This document shows positions 1 to 9,539 of a DNA stretch of 64,000 nt, piece after piece; positions within the stretch are counted from its first letter, which is position 1, and each line of letters begins with the position of its first letter. The position numbers and the translations under genes were made by a program. Origin of the DNA: Barthelona sp. PCE (Eukaryota > Metamonada: BaSk clade); the NCBI GenBank assembly GCA_040285745.1, contig JAUFOR010000003.1, forward strand, positions 1,116,001-1,180,000. Direction: 5' to 3'. The notes below the pieces were generated by a model. The model was not told where the DNA came from. It did no database searches and saw nothing but the letters and a program-made list of their open reading frames with translations.

Positions 1-2721
1 TTGGGCTTGGCATCGTTGTATGATTTCAGAGTGAGTGCAGTCAGCTGGCAAAATCAAGTTAGTAATATCAGTTCTGTCATGTGCTAAAATATATGCAACA
101 GTTTTACCAAGTGAAAATAAGTCACTTAGAAATGTTTGCGGTTGTCCAAATAACACTTCAGGGGCCATGTAACCGAAAGTTCCAGCCCCCATGGTTTGGC
201 CACCCATGGTTTGGTTGATGGAGACACTGACACCAAAGTCGCACAATTTGAGTTTGGGATTGGATCCATCCTCATTACAGAAGACAAGGACGTTCTGGGG
301 CTTGAGGTCGCGCAGAATGATACCAGTTGCATGCATCATGAACACAGACATTACGAGCTGATGAGCCATATCGTTTCTTGTCGAAACAGCAAGATACTGA
401 AAATTGTTCAGGTATTGTTCAAGGTCGTAGGGCGCACGCTCAAGCTCGATGCAGACGAATTTCATTGACACTTCACCTCGTCTCATTTCTGGAACGAACA
501 CCACGTTTTTGAGAGAAACAACACATGGGTGAAGCTTTGTTAGAACACGAAGCTCTCTTCGAAGTGCCTTAATGTTAAGGTTCAGACTTTCTTCTGATAA
601 TCTTTGTGATACACATATACATTTGATAAACCGATCATTTTGCCTCAAAATTCCATTAGTCAAACCGAAATCTTCCAGACAACCATTCAAATAACTATCA
701 AAATTAATGATTTTGGGCATGATTGGGAACATGATGGATGAAAGTTGTAGCTGCTCTAACGTTGCTGGCAATTCAACTGCAAAAGAAAACTCACAAATTA
801 AATTATTCAACTTTCCGATACTTTCTTCAATAATATTCAACAAATTTCTCTTTGCATTCTCGAAAAGTACGGTTTCACATGCGACGATGTCCACACGATG
901 ACGTTCTATTTGATCTCTTAACGAATAAAGCAAATCAAAATCTAAAGGATGAGGCTCTTCATTCTGGACCATTGCTTCTCTATATTCTGTGAATTGCTCG
1001 GATAACCCCGCTATCTGTCCAGCACTTTCAGTTAACGATGTATGTTTGTCAATAACCAACGTCATTGTGGAAATAACTTGAGAAGCTTGTGATGTTCCTT
1101 CAAAAAATGCGTTTGCACTGAAATAAGCATCAAAATAAGCATCTAAGTACTGCAATTCTTTGAACTTAGCTTCGTAAAGATGCATGTTTAATGCTCTGGT
1201 GACAGGGGATTCAATGCCTTCAAAAAGGGTTGAAAATGTTGAACTTAATGACTCATTGATTTGAAACTCAGCAATTATCCGCTCCATGTTGTGGATGTAA
1301 TTAATAACCAATCCCAACTCTTGAAGGTTTCTATCCAACTCTTCTGCTGGTGGATCAGAAGATAACCACTCAAAGAATCTTTCAGTTGGTATTTCAAGTA
1401 CTCGAATCTCATCAGCATATCCGTCAACCTGAGTTGTTAAATCATTGTACTGATTGTTTAAATCTGGGGAACGTTGGATTAAATCATCACGTAAAATGCA
1501 AAACATCTCAGTGTGAATAGCAAGCCTGAACCACAAATCATTATCTTCTGTTTGATCATCTGCAAGGATACCAAAATGTTCAAAGATCTTAATACGACCA
1601 AAACCATCGTCTGCACTCCATTCAAGCAGCATTTTTGTTCCATCTTGAAATGAGACGGTGAACAATGAGTCGGTTAGATTAGTAACATCAATAATCCCAT
1701 TAAGATGCATATACTTGGCCTCACTTTTTTGGAGTTGATTAATATGAAGAACTTTTGTATCAAAAAACAGCAAGTAACCATTTTCAACAGGATGAATGAT
1801 GTAGTTTGACTCATATTCTACTGCGTGTACATTAAAAATAAGAAAAAAAGAATGGATTGGATTCTTCAACAATATTAAGCTGTCCGCAAGTCTTTCAAAA
1901 ACCGTTCCTGGTCCTACAAAATCCTTACTTATGATTGCATCAAACCTAAAACACCCAATTTTAAAGACATATGCAATTTTTGGAAACGTGCAAAATAAAT
2001 GTTTTTGATCTGGTGATATGCAAATGGACTGCATTTGTTCCAAATCGCTGTTATACATAAACCCATCCTTTGTTTCTAGGTTGTACACTTGAAATGATGA
2101 ATCGTTCGCAACAACCAAAAAATTTTCAGAGATATCACAGTATTTAATAGGATTAACTATATGTGCTTCTGAAAAAAAAGTATCAGTGCCATCTGCATTT
2201 CTAATACGAATCTTAGGGCCTTTGAAATTGCAACGCTGAATTACAAACGCTTCACCATCAGAGTTTTGTAGCATGATATCACCTTCAAATATGTTGGATA
2301 CCTTGCTTGTGTGGGCATATTTAAAGTACTTTGATCCATTTTGAATGAATATATATTCAGAATTAACCCAACAATTACTACCTTTAGTAAATTTGATATT
2401 TGAAATCACTTCTAAGTTACTTAATTTGGTAGAATGATATGTATCATTAGCACGAAATGTAAGAATATCTCCTTTAGTGCTGAAACAACCATAACTAACA
2501 ATTCCTTCGGTTTCAATGTCATACAAATGAATCATTGTTTCAACATCGAATACACATATACGTCCCAGGTGAACTGTTGCCAATATCTTTTCATCCTTTG
2601 AGAAGCAATATGTTCCTAAATATTCTTCATTATACAGCCTTGTATTGTCAAAAACTCCAGTTTCAGGATTTAGCTTTCTGATAAACGCGCAGCCGTCTTC
2701 ACCCTTGTATACTAATACCAT
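1..2721 (-). CDS. Propeller-protein kinase fusion, 3' part cut by the window edge
   Basis: The frame is open from the ATG at 2721 to base 1 (907 codons, no stop), so the C-terminus lies outside the window. Roughly residues 1-430 are beta-rich and propeller-like, residues 430-690 are helical, then a kinase domain follows. Its landmarks are FIKCICVS (candidate beta-3 lysine), RRELRVL (candidate helix-C glutamate), LRDLKPQN (HRD motif with His replaced by Leu), an intact DFG (CDFGVSV) and MAPEVLFG. It could therefore be catalytically competent. It is a clear paralogue of the next gene (shared ELERAPYDLEQYL), in the same orientation, so this is a tandem duplication. By analogy it may continue into a HECT-like and zinc-binding tail that is not visible here. 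A CACCCCCTTTTTT element lies just upstream of the ATG. Function beyond kinase signalling is unknown. Confidence 0.8.
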   Translation of the reverse strand, partial: MVLVYKGEDGCAFIRKLNPETGVFDNTRLYNEEYLGTYCFSKDEKILATVHLGRICVFDVETMIHLYDIETEGIVSYGCFSTKGDILTFRANDTYHSTKLSNLEVISNIKFTKGSNCWVNSEYIFIQNGSKYFKYAHTSKVSNIFEGDIMLQNSDGEAFVIQRCNFKGPKIRIRNADGTDTFFSEAHIVNPIKYCDISENFLVVANDSSFQVYNLETKDGFMYNSDLEQMQSICISPDQKHLFCTFPKIAYVFKIGCFRFDAIISKDFVGPGTVFERLADSLILLKNPIHSFFLIFNVHAVEYESNYIIHPVENGYLLFFDTKVLHINQLQKSEAKYMHLNGIIDVTNLTDSLFTVSFQDGTKMLLEWSADDGFGRIKIFEHFGILADDQTEDNDLWFRLAIHTEMFCILRDDLIQRSPDLNNQYNDLTTQVDGYADEIRVLEIPTERFFEWLSSDPPAEELDRNLQELGLVINYIHNMERIIAEFQINESLSSTFSTLFEGIESPVTRALNMHLYEAKFKELQYLDAYFDAYFSANAFFEGTSQASQVISTMTLVIDKHTSLTESAGQIAGLSEQFTEYREAMVQNEEPHPLDFDLLYSLRDQIERHRVDIVACETVLFENAKRNLLNIIEESIGKLNNLICEFSFAVELPATLEQLQLSSIMFPIMPKIINFDSYLNGCLEDFGLTNGILRQNDRFIKCICVSQRLSEESLNLNIKALRRELRVLTKLHPCVVSLKNVVFVPEMRRGEVSMKFVCIELERAPYDLEQYLNNFQYLAVSTRNDMAHQLVMSVFMMHATGIILRDLKPQNVLVFCNEDGSNPKLKLCDFGVSVSINQTMGGQTMGAGTFGYMAPEVLFGQPQTFLSDLFSLGKTVAYILAHDRTDITNLILPADCTHSEIIQRCQAQ

Positions 2722-3314
2722 TATTCAACTAGTTTTCGAAAAAAGGGGGTGAAAAATTGAAAACTGAAATTTTGGAGATAGAGAACATAAAAAACTTATG
2801 AATGTTATAGTTGTGTGTTTTGGATGCTAATAATGTAAAAGAAATATTGTTAAAATCTCAACGAAAAAAAATTAAATATGACCTGCATTAAAAAAAACCT
2901 GCTTTTCCATAAACATCAAAATCTGTTAATCTAAACTTTTTTAACTTGGGAATGTATTTGGTACCCACCTTGCAACCATGAAAATAGCTTAGCTCATGAT
3001 TATTACGAGCAAATATTATTGTTCGGATTCTCACTCGTTGGATGTAACTCATATTCGTGCATCTTTACGGTAGTGGCGACCCCCGAGTACATTGATTGTG
3101 CTGAGAACTGTTTCATTGCCCTTCTAATGAAAATAAACAAAAATAGAAAAGTTAAGTCATATGTTTGCACAGAGCACTCGAGAAAATCGCGTACACTCTC
3201 CCCAGGCACCCAAGCTAACGTGTTAATAACAAGCGCACATTCCCATTCTTTGTTGGAACAAATAAAAACTTTTACATATTTATTGACATACTTTATGAAT
3301 AAGTATGATCGTGA
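2722..3314. other. Intergenic, 593 bp
   Basis: This is the 3' flank of the upstream paralogue plus the promoter region of the truncated gene. The first 40 bases next to the start contain the initiator-like CACCCCCTTTTTT (minus strand). The rest is AT-rich, with no convincing ORF, tRNA or repeat. Confidence 0.5.
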
Positions 3315-6300
3315 TCATGAGAACTGACGCATACTGTCTTGTACCTGCTCAAACGTCAGCTCTTGTGTTGGGGCAACTTCGCACTGACCAGCAGGATTGC
3401 AGATGGATGAGAGACACGAGAAACAGAATAAGAAGATGCATGAAGGACACTTCACGCTCTTGCAACCACCATCGTACGTCACCAATGTACAACATCTGGG
3501 ACAAGCACGAACTGATGGTACATTATCAATGCCGTTAATGGTGATGTCAATATCCAGTGCATCCTGCAAGCTTTCATTGAGATCTTCAACATCTTTCGTT
3601 GTATATCGAGAAAGTGTGCGCAGAACATGGAATTTCAAATCACTAGGCATAAAATTGCGAATAGCACTGCGAATAATTTCACCGATACATTGTGCATCGT
3701 TAGGTATGTGCAGCGTGCGTATAACACGACTAACCAATGGCGGTTTCGTGTTGTCATGATGAAATGCCACTGTGAACTGTGATAGTTTGGTCGACCCATT
3801 GAGCCAGTGCACAAAATGAGTTAATTCAAGAGAGTCTAGCCCGTGCAACAGTGTTTCAAAAGATTCCTTTAGATCTTCCGGCATGTCATCGACAAATTTG
3901 AGTGCTTTGAGCACCTTCTCCAATGTGAAACGAGGTGGCTCGCACATGATAGCCTTTATCTCAGTGAACGAACTCAGTTGCTCAGGAAGCTGAAATTCAT
4001 AAAATGTATTGTGAATATCTTCAGACAGTTTGATCCATCCTTCCTTAACGAAATTTTCACGAGCTCGTTGCATGAACTCATTGAGGTTCTCATCAGTGAC
4101 TGGCACGTCTTCACCTCCATAAAGGTTGAAGTTTAGATTATCATCACTGGCAATATTCTGAATGCTGATTGATTGCATAGGAAAAGCCCTTGCAAAAACA
4201 GCAGCATCAGAAAGCTGATCAAAGTCGCAGCTGAGTGCATTAAGAACGAAATTTCCGACTTGTGAATCATCAATGGGTGCCTGGAATACAAGGCAGCAGT
4301 ACAGAAAAGTGCACATATTCTTTACGTCAGTATCTGTTGATTTAGAGGTGATGGGCGGTACCAATCTGTGCTGGAAAAGATATCTGATGTATTGGGTCAG
4401 ATGAAGACGTTGATCGCCAAAAGTAATAATGGCATCTTTAAAAATAGTTCTTCTATCAATGATATAAGTGCGTATACTTCTGAATACCTGAAAAAAGTGC
4501 TCATATTCAATGTTTTCAATATCTTCAATCGCCTGTCTCTCAAGGAAAAACTCGATCATTTCCCTGCGAAGGTCCATATCAAAGTCAATATTCAACTTCA
4601 ACGCCAACTTATAAATGCTCGGTCTTTCAAGTGGTTTTTGCAGTACACATTCGTTTAATATGTCTGAATGAGGCCATAAATCCTGAATATTTGTTGGTGA
4701 ACCAAAAACTCTCCAAATTGTTTTGCCAAGCGAGTAAATGTCACCCATAAACGAGTTTGAATTTCCTTCACTCAATTCGGGCGGAATATACTGCACTGTT
4801 CCAACCCTTGTTGTACTGTTCGTCAGTTTAGGGTCAATACTATCACTAAAATCGCAAAGCTTTATGATTGGGTTGTTACCGTCTTCATCACAGAATACAA
4901 GGGCGTTGTTGGGCTTGATGTCACGCAACATTATTCCCCTTGTGTGCATAGTTAATACGCATTTAATGAGCTGCTTTGCTATGGAGATTTTAGTGTCCTC
5001 ATTTAAATCGGGGAATTCAGTCAAATACTGCTCAAGATCATACGGCGCCCTTTCAAGCTCGAGACAGACAAATTCCAGAGTTGGATCCTCATTTTCTGCC
5101 TCTTTATACACCAATGTAACACCCTTAAGCTCAACTACACATGTATCGAATCGGGTCAGAACCCTCAATTCATGCCTTAAAGACTTTATATTTCTCTCAA
5201 TATTACCATCAAACAGAGTTGATACACAAAAACACTTGCAACATAAATCTTCAGTGATCTGCACTGAGTTCTGCGTTCTAGTAATTCTTAGCCTGCCAAG
5301 AGAATACCTGAGATTAATTACTTTGGGAACAAATGGAAACCTGATACTTGAAAGATTGAGCTCTTCAAGTACACTAATGATATCCACATTCTTAAAACTC
5401 ACTTCACTAATGATTGCATTGAGTGATTGTTGAATATCTGACAATTCAACAATGAGTGCATTCTTTGCTTCACTGAAATAAGTCGTTTCAAGAGCTATGA
5501 TGGGTCGTAAATTTTGAGCAACCTGCTCTTTGATTGAAAATAGCGAATTGAAATCTGTTTTGTTGACAGCGTCATCATCAAACATGATTTGACGAAAATC
5601 TTCCATGTTTTTTTCAATGTCACGCAAATTCATTTTAATTACATTTATCTCACATTTTGTGCTCTGAAATAACACTACTTGATTGTGAATATCGCATAAA
5701 TCGAGATCCAAACACTGGTTATAACAATTAAAGTGAGTATCTAAAACTTTCAACTTCTCCACCATTTCATTTTTCTTTTCTTTATAAAGAATTCTAACTG
5801 TGCGGTTTTCTGCAACAATTGCATTATAATGTAAATCAAATGAGGTGCTTAGATGACTGTCATCAAAACCGTACTTCCTAACAACGCTTTTCAAACTCTT
5901 GACATACTCCTTAGCTAAATTGATGCTTCCTAAATGAACAAACATAGAATCTACGAGAGGTCTCTCGGTCAACCAATTGAAAAAGGATTCTGGGGGCTCT
6001 TTAAGCTGTAAAATCTCAGCAGCACAGTTATTAAAAATATTCATCAACTCAATAACTGATGAAGTTAAAAAACTTTGTTGAATAATTCTTGTATCATGTT
6101 TTGCAACATAACGATCCAATTGTGAAGGTGTTTTGCTCATCTCTGACAGTTTTCTTTCCATTTCCAACATCATTTCAGAAATATGATTTTGGAACATCAA
6201 TTCCATTTCTGATTTTGATACAAATATTGAGCAAAGATCAATAATTGTTGTTTTTGGCATTACATCAATTCTTTTTTGTAACATTAATGTGCGACCAAAT

Positions 6301-7445
6301 CCATCATTCTTGCTCCATTCCACAAGTTCCATTGTTCCATCATCGAATTCAACATAGAACACAGAATTATCATCCTTCTCAACATTGACAATTTTCCCAC
6401 TATGTCGTTCATAGTTTTGGGTGATACAATTTCTCTTCGTTATGTATACCACTTTTGATAAAAAAAACATCAAGTAACCGTCTATAACTGGTTTAGCAAA
6501 GTATATCGAATCATATGAAACATATGATGTACCAAAGTAAAAAAATGAGCTCAATGGAGTTAACAAACCTACAAAATCTTCACTTACAATGTCATAAGCT
6601 GTAGTTGGTCCTGTACAACATAAAGGCACAGTTGCAACAAATATTCCATTTAAAATATTGTAAACTTTTGCTGTTTCAAACTCAGCAACTGTCAAATGTT
6701 GTTCATTCAGTGATATGTAAACATTTTCAACTACATTTTCGAAAAACAAGTCTATCCAAGTTTCCAGATTTCTGTTACATAATATTACTCGCTTGCTGAA
6801 GCCCAACACTAAATATTGCGTTGAAATACAACTTAAAACAGAATCGACTTGCTCAACTAGTTCAAATTCTTTAACTATAACATCACTGCAAGTCTTAAGT
6901 CTTAAAAAATTTTTGCCATTTTTGTGAGAACGTTCCCAAAAATAAATATTCTCTTCATCTTCCATTACATAACCAACTAAACTACTGTCTACATTAATAG
7001 TATCAATAATACCATCCATCATATCATACCGGAATTTAAACACAGTATCGGATGAAAAAGATTCAACATAAAGGAATTCTGAATTAACCCAACATTTCAA
7101 ACCTGAAGCAAACTCAACGCTTGAGATGCAACGTTTGGAATTAATGCTATGTATATGGTACTTTCCACTGCCTTTAAAGGCTAGAAATTGCCCATCACCA
7201 CTGAGACATCCATTACCAACATACTCTGAATCAGTCTCAATTGAATAAATCTTCTCCAATGTAGGTATACGAAACACATAAATATGAGATTGGTGCACCG
7301 TGGCTATTGTACTCTCATCTTTTGATGTCCAATATATATCACAATAATCCTTAAAAGTCAAAATTTTATATTCCATTTGCTCTGTTTGACAATTGTAACG
7401 TTTGACTCTTACAAACCCTTCACTGGTTTTCTCGACCAGTAGCAT
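3315..7445 (-). CDS. Propeller - pseudokinase - HECT-like - RBR Rcat-like chimeric protein
   Basis: 1376 aa. Residues 1-430 are beta-rich and propeller-like; 430-730 are helical or coiled. About 735-985 is a protein kinase fold with CCKCFCVS (candidate beta-3 Lys), HELRVL (candidate helix-C Glu), LRDIKPNN (HRD His lost) and DFS in place of DFG, so probably a pseudokinase. About 1030-1260 resembles a shortened HECT domain: N-lobe-like MCTFLYCCLVFQAPIDD, the hinge-proximal YGGEDVPVTDENLNEF and a C-lobe FVHWLNGSTKLSQF. At the usual HTC catalytic site the alignment gives SRV, so the HECT cysteine appears lost. Residues ~1317-1360 have the spacing of an RBR RING2 (Rcat): CPRC, nine residues, GGC, then CPSC and FCFSC. 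The GGC cysteine is kept, but the catalytic His two residues on is Ser. The role is probably ubiquitin-related, inferred from domains only. Confidence 0.8.
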   Translation of the reverse strand: MLLVEKTSEGFVRVKRYNCQTEQMEYKILTFKDYCDIYWTSKDESTIATVHQSHIYVFRIPTLEKIYSIETDSEYVGNGCLSGDGQFLAFKGSGKYHIHSINSKRCISSVEFASGLKCWVNSEFLYVESFSSDTVFKFRYDMMDGIIDTINVDSSLVGYVMEDEENIYFWERSHKNGKNFLRLKTCSDVIVKEFELVEQVDSVLSCISTQYLVLGFSKRVILCNRNLETWIDLFFENVVENVYISLNEQHLTVAEFETAKVYNILNGIFVATVPLCCTGPTTAYDIVSEDFVGLLTPLSSFFYFGTSYVSYDSIYFAKPVIDGYLMFFLSKVVYITKRNCITQNYERHSGKIVNVEKDDNSVFYVEFDDGTMELVEWSKNDGFGRTLMLQKRIDVMPKTTIIDLCSIFVSKSEMELMFQNHISEMMLEMERKLSEMSKTPSQLDRYVAKHDTRIIQQSFLTSSVIELMNIFNNCAAEILQLKEPPESFFNWLTERPLVDSMFVHLGSINLAKEYVKSLKSVVRKYGFDDSHLSTSFDLHYNAIVAENRTVRILYKEKKNEMVEKLKVLDTHFNCYNQCLDLDLCDIHNQVVLFQSTKCEINVIKMNLRDIEKNMEDFRQIMFDDDAVNKTDFNSLFSIKEQVAQNLRPIIALETTYFSEAKNALIVELSDIQQSLNAIISEVSFKNVDIISVLEELNLSSIRFPFVPKVINLRYSLGRLRITRTQNSVQITEDLCCKCFCVSTLFDGNIERNIKSLRHELRVLTRFDTCVVELKGVTLVYKEAENEDPTLEFVCLELERAPYDLEQYLTEFPDLNEDTKISIAKQLIKCVLTMHTRGIMLRDIKPNNALVFCDEDGNNPIIKLCDFSDSIDPKLTNSTTRVGTVQYIPPELSEGNSNSFMGDIYSLGKTIWRVFGSPTNIQDLWPHSDILNECVLQKPLERPSIYKLALKLNIDFDMDLRREMIEFFLERQAIEDIENIEYEHFFQVFRSIRTYIIDRRTIFKDAIITFGDQRLHLTQYIRYLFQHRLVPPITSKSTDTDVKNMCTFLYCCLVFQAPIDDSQVGNFVLNALSCDFDQLSDAAVFARAFPMQSISIQNIASDDNLNFNLYGGEDVPVTDENLNEFMQRARENFVKEGWIKLSEDIHNTFYEFQLPEQLSSFTEIKAIMCEPPRFTLEKVLKALKFVDDMPEDLKESFETLLHGLDSLELTHFVHWLNGSTKLSQFTVAFHHDNTKPPLVSRVIRTLHIPNDAQCIGEIIRSAIRNFMPSDLKFHVLRTLSRYTTKDVEDLNESLQDALDIDITINGIDNVPSVRACPRCCTLVTYDGGCKSVKCPSCIFLFCFSCLSSICNPAGQCEVAPTQELTFEQVQDSMRQFS

Positions 7446-7888
7446 AAGTTTTTAATTGATAAGCTAAAAAAGGAGAAGGAAAGAAAAAAGTATAACAATT
7501 GTCTGAAATTTAAATATTAGTCGCATTGTTCGCGCTTGTTTTTAGCAATATAGCACGTGTAGCTAATATTTTTTATGCAATATGTCCATCCTGTGAAACC
7601 CTGCTTTTCACAGGTAAGATTTTTATGTGTATTTCAAACATTGCGACCGCTAATTCGCCCACTAACAGCATATCAATTCTAAAGATTCAGAAGATCTTCA
7701 ATTTATAGCCAACTAAATTGAAACATGAACTTACCTACCGTTATACAGCTTATTTCAAAGTTTTATAATCTTCACCTATGCATACATTAAATAAACACGT
7801 GATTGACCCGGTTATATTCTTATTCACAGACCTTTAATTTTGAATTCAGTTTTTACCCCTTATTCTTAAATTACTACTTGTTTGTAAT
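7446..7888. promoter_or_regulatory. Divergent intergenic region, 443 bp
   Basis: It separates the minus-strand chimeric gene from the plus-strand GH130 gene and must hold both promoters. An initiator-like TTTTACCCCTTATTC lies at 7851-7865, about 25-40 bases before the GH130 ATG; a CTCCTTTTTT element (minus strand) lies close to the other ATG. I see no ORF or RNA gene. Confidence 0.5.
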
Positions 7889-9034
7889 ATGAAAGGATAT
7901 CAACAAATTGGCGTTTCTATCAATAACAGCAACCACAATCGTCCAAAAAAAAGAATGCTTTGCTCTTCTGTTTGTGACAAACTCTGCTGCTTTTTTGTTC
8001 TTGCTTTGATCGCTTTTATTTTCGTTGGCACGTACTATGGTACGCTGATGACACTTTCCTATAGAATTCAGTTGAAAAGATATGGTTTCAGTAACTCATC
8101 AACTTCAGTTTTCAATTACAATTTTAATGCTGCATACTATAATCAAATGAACTATGATGGTTCTTTCGAGAGATCACTCGCAGTGCGCTGTCAGAACATC
8201 ACAGGTGACTCCATCTATGATGTAGGACCATCGTACATTATGTACTCACAGGATAACACCGATATTTGTAATATCGATAAAGATGATGTATTACTTGCCC
8301 CTGACACACCAGGAGTCGACGATGCAGGTGTAGAGGATCCAAAAATAGTCTATTGGCAAAAAACTGGTTATTACTACATGTTTTACACTGCGGTTTCAAT
8401 CACTGAAGATGCTTCAAGAAATTCCAAACTGTCATTGGCAACAAGCCCTTCTGGCATTCCCAACTCTTGGACCAAGCACGGACCATTATGGGGTAAGAAT
8501 GGAAAAAATTCAACTGGTGGATCTGTTGTTCTTAATGGAAATAATGTTGTAGGTATGATTTGGGGAGATGGGTCACTATATTGGAGCTATTCAGATGATA
8601 TGATACATTGGACAAACGAAACAAAGCCTTGGTTGAGCCCTAGAAAAAATTTCTTTGATTCTGAATTTATTTACCCAGGTCCACCACCAATTAAATTGAG
8701 TGATGGAAACTACTTGTTTTTGTACAATTCCGCAAGGAAGTTCAATCAAACAACTGAAAAACCGGATTATGACTTACAATATAACGTAGGATTTTTAATT
8801 CTAAACGGAAAAGATCCCAAAAGGATTAGATATAGAAGCAAATCACCTATTATGAGTCCCAAACTGCCATTTGAAAAATGTATTGATGGTGGAGGTCAAA
8901 CTCCTAATGCAGTGTCTATTACTGGCATTCATAAGAATGAGGCAAAAGATTCGTTTACTGTTTACTACAGTGCCTGTAATTCAGGGACATACAAGGCCCA
9001 AATAACTGTGTACAGAAAGTTTAAAACTGCTTAA
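7889..9034 (+). CDS. Membrane-anchored GH130-type glycosidase/mannoside phosphorylase-like protein
   Basis: 381 aa. One hydrophobic segment at residues ~32-54 follows a short basic N-terminus, so it is predicted to be a type II membrane protein with a lumenal or extracellular catalytic domain. Residues ~95-375 look like the five-bladed propeller of GH130. GVEDPK at about 147-152 matches the family's G-x-E-D-P-R/K motif, whose Asp is the catalytic acid. Further family-like features are YMFYTA, the blade segment with SWTKHGPLW, and several N-glycosylation sequons (NIT, NST, NET, NQT). GH130 enzymes act on beta-mannosides by phosphorolysis or hydrolysis; the eukaryotic relatives in GT108 transfer mannose. 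Which reaction applies cannot be decided here. The start is the first ATG after the upstream initiator-like element. Confidence 0.75.
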   Translation: MKGYQQIGVSINNSNHNRPKKRMLCSSVCDKLCCFFVLALIAFIFVGTYYGTLMTLSYRIQLKRYGFSNSSTSVFNYNFNAAYYNQMNYDGSFERSLAVRCQNITGDSIYDVGPSYIMYSQDNTDICNIDKDDVLLAPDTPGVDDAGVEDPKIVYWQKTGYYYMFYTAVSITEDASRNSKLSLATSPSGIPNSWTKHGPLWGKNGKNSTGGSVVLNGNNVVGMIWGDGSLYWSYSDDMIHWTNETKPWLSPRKNFFDSEFIYPGPPPIKLSDGNYLFLYNSARKFNQTTEKPDYDLQYNVGFLILNGKDPKRIRYRSKSPIMSPKLPFEKCIDGGGQTPNAVSITGIHKNEAKDSFTVYYSACNSGTYKAQITVYRKFKTA

Positions 9035-9539
9035 AGCACTAATTTTACTAATACTCTGTGAATAAATGTTGAGTTATAAGCTTCATTATTGCCTAAAGTT
9101 TCCTTCGCTCTACTCACAATTCAACTGCAACGGGAGCAAAGTCTGAAGACTGGCGCCTATATATCACCCATATATATAAAAATTTGGGAAATCTTTAGAC
9201 AGGTACCTCAATTTTTCTATCCACAGAACTTTAGATCATAAATACGTTAGAGTATACATGTGAGTTCCTGTACCATGTATGACTAAATTGAGAAGGAAAT
9301 GCGATGCCATATCGAAAACGAAATACTCGTGTCACAATCCAAACGGTTATCCATCGCCGTTCTCATCACCCTACAGCTATTTTTCACCGACTCAACTGGA
9401 TAAAGAATACATTTAAGAGCATAATAGTGTTTTACGTTGTCTCTCCTTTACTCGTACGCAAACACGTACGTTTTCTTCGTTTCGTTTGATCATTGTGTAT
9501 TCTATTGAAACCCACTCATTCTTGATTGGATAAACGCAT
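9035..9539. other. Intergenic, 505 bp
   Basis: It holds the 3' flank of the GH130 gene and the promoter side of the kinase gene. An alternating TA-rich stretch with TATATCACCCATATATA lies around 9160-9180. A 61-codon ATG frame at 9304-9489 lacks any recognisable feature and was not called. No tRNA is seen. Confidence 0.45.

Noticed and set aside
3019-3327. 102-codon plus-strand frame
   Set aside because: Opens at TTG and overlaps the end of the chimeric gene; composition looks non-coding.
9304-9489. 61-codon ATG frame upstream of the RCK kinase
   Set aside because: No initiator-like element, basic random composition, no motif; most likely chance.
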